From assembly GCA_016177515.1 (NCBI GenBank), contig JACOUZ010000009.1:1-6888 (forward strand): 6,888 nucleotides of DNA. The letters are read 5' to 3'. Below the pieces are notes generated by a model. That model made no database searches and was not told where the DNA came from. It saw nothing but the letters and a program-made list of their open reading frames with translations. Origin of the DNA: Acidobacteriota bacterium (lineage in GTDB: Bacteria; Acidobacteriota; Polarisedimenticolia; Gp22-AA2). Below, piece by piece: positions 4,873 through 6,888 of this stretch (within the stretch, counting starts at the first letter, position 1; every line of letters starts with the position of its first letter). Position numbers and translations under genes: made by a program.

Positions 4873-6447
4873 ATGGATCGCCTGCGCGGGCCCCTTCCGC
4901 TTCTTCTCCTCCTCTTTCTGATCGTGGCGGCGCTCCTTCGCTTCCACGATCTCTCCGGTCTTCCCGCGGCGCACTACCGGGACGTGGCCACGACGGCCAA
5001 CGACGCTCTGCGCTCCGCCGCGGGTCATCCCCGGCTGCACTACACCTACGACGAAGGGCTCTATTCCAACCTGATGGCGGTGGTCTTCCTGTTGCTCGGG
5101 GCCTCGGATTGGACGGTGAGGGCCCAGGGGGCCCTGCTCGGCGTTCTGACCTGCTGGGGGGTGTACCGGCTCGGCAGGGCTTTCGGCCGCGAGCGGGCCG
5201 GGCTTTTCGGCGCCGGACTCCTCGCCGTCTCGTTCTGGCACGTCCTCCTGAGCCGCAGCGGCTTCCGGGCCGTCCTTCTGCCCTGCCTCCTGGTCCACGC
5301 CGTCGCCTTGCTTGTCGAGGGGCTGCGGGGGAGGGGATCCTGGCGCCTTCTCCTGGGCGGGGCGCTCTTCGGGCTGGGCGTGCACGTCTACCCGTCGGCG
5401 CGCTTCTCCCCCTTCTTCCTGCCGGCCTACGCCCTCGCCGAGGTCCGCCGGACCGGTGAGGGCCGGCGGCCGGCCCTCGTCAAGCTTGCGATTTTCGCGG
5501 CGGCCGCCTTTGCCATTGCCGCCCCGATGCTCCAGCATTATCTGAACCACCCGGAACACATCAACTATCCCCACCGCGTCCTCTCGGTCTTCAGTCCCGC
5601 CGTGAAGTCCGAGGAGGTGCCCGCCTACCTGGCGCGCAACCTGCGGGCAACGCTCCTGATGTTCCACGTGGCCGGGGACGAAAACTGGCGCCACAACCTG
5701 AGCGGCGCGCCGATGCTCGATCCCATGGCCGGCGCCCTGTTCCTCATCGGGCTGATCCTGGTCTGGAAGCGACCGGCGGCGGGGCGGGAGGGGGGCGGGG
5801 ACGCCCGGCCGGCCGGGGGCTCCGGGCCGATGGCGGCCCTGCTCGCCGGCTGGCTGGTTGCGATGCTCCTCCCCAATCTGCTGTCGGTGGAGGGCGTACC
5901 GCACGGCCTGCGGAGCTGCGGGGTCCTGCCGGCCGTGGCCCTGCTGGGAGGCATCGGGCTCGAAGGCGCTCTTGGCTTCCTGGCGCCCCGGCTCCGCCTC
6001 GATGATCGGTCGGTGCGGGCGGCCGCCGCAACGGTGGTCGTCCTGCTCGGAGGCTGGACCGCCTTCCGCTACTTCGTCGTCTGGGGGAACGATCCGCGCG
6101 TGGCGCCGGCGCACGACTCTGCCTTCCGGGCTGCCGCCCGGGTCCTGCGGGACGCGCCCGATCCGCTCGACAGGCTGCTGGTCGCCAACGGCTCCGGCTA
6201 CCCGGTCTACGGACACCCCGCGGAGGCACAGGTGTATCTGTTCGAGATGCGCGGCCGGCCCCTCGCCCTGTTGGGTCCCAGGGACGCCTCGCGGCTGGTC
6301 CTGAACGGGCGCCCCGCCCTGGTCGCGCTGATCGAGAAGGATGACCGCGTCCTGGACATCCTGCGGCAGCTCAACCCCGGCGCGCCGATCGTCGAGGTGC
6401 AGGCCGCCGGCCTGTCACCCGGGAGCCCCGTCTACCGCATCAACTAG
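4873..6447 (+). CDS. Polytopic membrane glycosyltransferase, ArnT/PMT-like (GT-C fold)
   Basis: The 524-residue product has a short basic N-terminus followed by a hydrophobic segment (7-22) and about eight to ten further membrane segments up to about 402. It ends in a soluble C-terminal domain (about 405-524). The first extracytoplasmic loop holds acidic residues placed like the catalytic Asp/Glu of GT-C enzymes (HYRDVATTANDA 34-45; YTYDEGLYSNLM 57-68). The segment SFWHVLLSRSGFRAVLLP (120-137) resembles the conserved part after the second helix pair in the ArnT/GT39/GT83 group. Such enzymes use a polyprenyl-phosphate sugar and transfer the sugar to lipid A, protein or another envelope acceptor outside the membrane. 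Donor and acceptor cannot be read from the sequence. A Gly/Arg/Pro-rich loop (301-319) is encoded by a G-rich run. Start ATG 4873 is chosen because the hydrophobic segment follows at once; no ribosome-binding site is present and a TATAAT ends 7 nt upstream. The TAG stop lies in the palindrome at 6444-6497. Confidence 0.87.
   Translation: MDRLRGPLPLLLLLFLIVAALLRFHDLSGLPAAHYRDVATTANDALRSAAGHPRLHYTYDEGLYSNLMAVVFLLLGASDWTVRAQGALLGVLTCWGVYRLGRAFGRERAGLFGAGLLAVSFWHVLLSRSGFRAVLLPCLLVHAVALLVEGLRGRGSWRLLLGGALFGLGVHVYPSARFSPFFLPAYALAEVRRTGEGRRPALVKLAIFAAAAFAIAAPMLQHYLNHPEHINYPHRVLSVFSPAVKSEEVPAYLARNLRATLLMFHVAGDENWRHNLSGAPMLDPMAGALFLIGLILVWKRPAAGREGGGDARPAGGSGPMAALLAGWLVAMLLPNLLSVEGVPHGLRSCGVLPAVALLGGIGLEGALGFLAPRLRLDDRSVRAAAATVVVLLGGWTAFRYFVVWGNDPRVAPAHDSAFRAAARVLRDAPDPLDRLLVANGSGYPVYGHPAEAQVYLFEMRGRPLALLGPRDASRLVLNGRPALVALIEKDDRVLDILRQLNPGAPIVEVQAAGLSPGSPVYRIN
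5781..5800 (+). other. Potential G-quadruplex inside the glycosyltransferase gene
   Basis: The coding strand carries four G runs, GGGG (5781-5784), GGG (5786-5788), GGGGGG (5790-5795) and GGGG (5797-5800), separated by single bases C, A and C. One-base loops favour very stable parallel quadruplexes. The run would be present in the mRNA and encodes the Gly/Arg-rich loop between membrane segments. A further GGGGG (5815-5819) lies just downstream. Confidence 0.6.
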
Positions 6448-6497
6448 GAGCCTGTCCGAGTATTGGGCCGGCCCGGCCGAACACTTGGACAGGCTAG
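6444..6497. repeat. Palindromic repeat, copy 2, between convergent genes
   Basis: Positions 6449-6464 pair with 6480-6495 (16 positions, with one G-T wobble and one A-C mismatch). An inner stem joins 6466-6470 and 6474-6478 around a 3-nt loop. The arm AGCCTGTCCGA matches copy 1 at 119-129. Both outer ends are CTAG (6444-6447 and 6494-6497). The left CTAG contains the glycosyltransferase TAG stop and the right CTAG, read on the minus strand, contains the stop of the convergent gene. The whole intergenic space is thus the repeat. Compared with copy 1 the centre is expanded by a GC-rich insert and the right arm lacks a few bases. It may act as a bidirectional terminator or mRNA 3'-end protector, but there is no T tract on either side. 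Confidence 0.8.
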
Positions 6498-6888
6498 CGC
6501 GCCACCGTCCGGCCGGGGCCGGAGTCGGAGGCCCGGACCAGGACGCGAAGTCGCGCCTCGGCCTCGGCCGCCGAGGCGCACTCGTCCACGTCGAGGATGT
6601 TCACCTCGTCCCTGTACTTTCTCAGAAAACTGCTGACCAGCTGCCAGTCGATGTCCACGCCCGCGCGGTGGTCGAAGACCGTGTCCGGGGCTCCGCGCCC
6701 TGGCCGGACCGGGGAGACCGGATGTTCCGGAAAGAAGATCTGCTCCAGGGAGTCGCGCGTCCGGTCCCAGAAAGCGGGCGGCTCCCCGGCGCGGCGCTCA
6801 ACGGATCGGCCGGGGACGATGCCGCCGGCGCGCGCCACGTACCGGCCGCCGCGCAGGAAGTGCAGCGTGCACCCGCGCCCCGCCGCAC
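6494..6888 (-). CDS. Unknown protein, C-terminal part (N-terminus beyond window)
   Basis: The frame is open from the right window edge to a TAG at 6496-6494, giving 130 visible residues. A GTG at 6838 could serve as a start, but the open frame continues upstream through plausible protein sequence (CTLHFLRGGRYVAR), so I treat the gene as cut by the window edge. Codon third positions are strongly G/C, which supports this frame over the others. Visible parts are an RGGRYVAR segment, DSLEQIFFPEHPV, a proline-rich linker, and GVDIDWQLVSSFLRKYRDEV followed by NILDVDEC. A hydrophobic segment with 'RGGR', then an acidic 'D-W-L-R' stretch, loosely recalls the C-terminal region of GIY-YIG/UvrC-like nucleases, some of which are fused to DnaQ exonucleases. 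That is a weak impression with no catalytic residue to confirm it. The product appears cytoplasmic, with no membrane segment. Its stop codon sits in the palindromic repeat. Confidence 0.65.
   Translation of the reverse strand, partial: AAGRGCTLHFLRGGRYVARAGGIVPGRSVERRAGEPPAFWDRTRDSLEQIFFPEHPVSPVRPGRGAPDTVFDHRAGVDIDWQLVSSFLRKYRDEVNILDVDECASAAEAEARLRVLVRASDSGPGRTVAR

Noticed and set aside
4375..6216. Minus-strand open frame of 613 codons that would fuse a long N-terminal region to the response regulator
   Set aside because: Upstream of 4758 it is the exact antisense of the glycosyltransferase gene. It has low-complexity Gly/Arg/Pro/Gln composition and no recognisable domain. The receiver domain has its own ATG, ribosome-binding site and promoter.
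6622..6888. Alternative minus-strand frame at the right edge
   Set aside because: It overlaps the frame ending at 6494, which has stronger third-position GC and more protein-like composition. The alternative is Ser/Arg/Ala-rich.

Overview
This window comes from a very GC-rich bacterial chromosome. G or C dominates third codon positions in every reading frame accepted here. It looks like ordinary chromosomal sequence from a soil or environmental lineage. The 'YTNxDL' style of the small exported protein is reminiscent of proteins I associate with Acidobacteriota and related groups, but that is an impression and not a taxonomic assignment. I see no tRNA, rRNA, CRISPR array, transposase, phage gene or defence system. 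The long open frames opposite and beside the real genes are by-products of high GC.

Layout. Positions 1-157 hold no gene that I can support. They contain an extended -10 promoter motif (99-107) and a near-perfect palindrome (114-149). moaC (158-688, +) follows and encodes a molybdenum cofactor biosynthesis enzyme with all its known active-site residues. A large exported M16 zinc protease (663-3428, -) converges on moaC, and the two coding ends overlap by 26 bp. The protease has a near-consensus sigma-70 promoter at 3467-3495. The 338-bp gap at 3429-3766 also holds a weak promoter candidate and a potentially structured leader for a small exported protein of unknown function (3767-4231, +). A long-stem terminator (4310-4354) closes that unit.

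A single-domain CheY-like response regulator (4375-4758, -) is divergent from a membrane glycosyltransferase of the ArnT/PMT (GT-C) type (4873-6447, +). The glycosyltransferase has a perfect TATAAT only 7 nt before its ATG and no Shine-Dalgarno, so its mRNA is probably leaderless. A compact run of G tracts in its coding strand (5781-5800) fits a G-quadruplex. The last gene (6494-6888, -) enters from beyond the window and converges on the glycosyltransferase. A second copy of the first palindrome lies between them (6444-6497), and its ends supply the TAG stop codons of both flanking genes.

The genes do not form an obvious pathway. They are mostly monocistronic and arranged in alternating orientation. 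The most interesting signals are non-coding: the shared palindrome family, the leaderless start, the quadruplex motif and a tandem 9-residue motif in the small exported protein. I found no convincing new multi-gene system.
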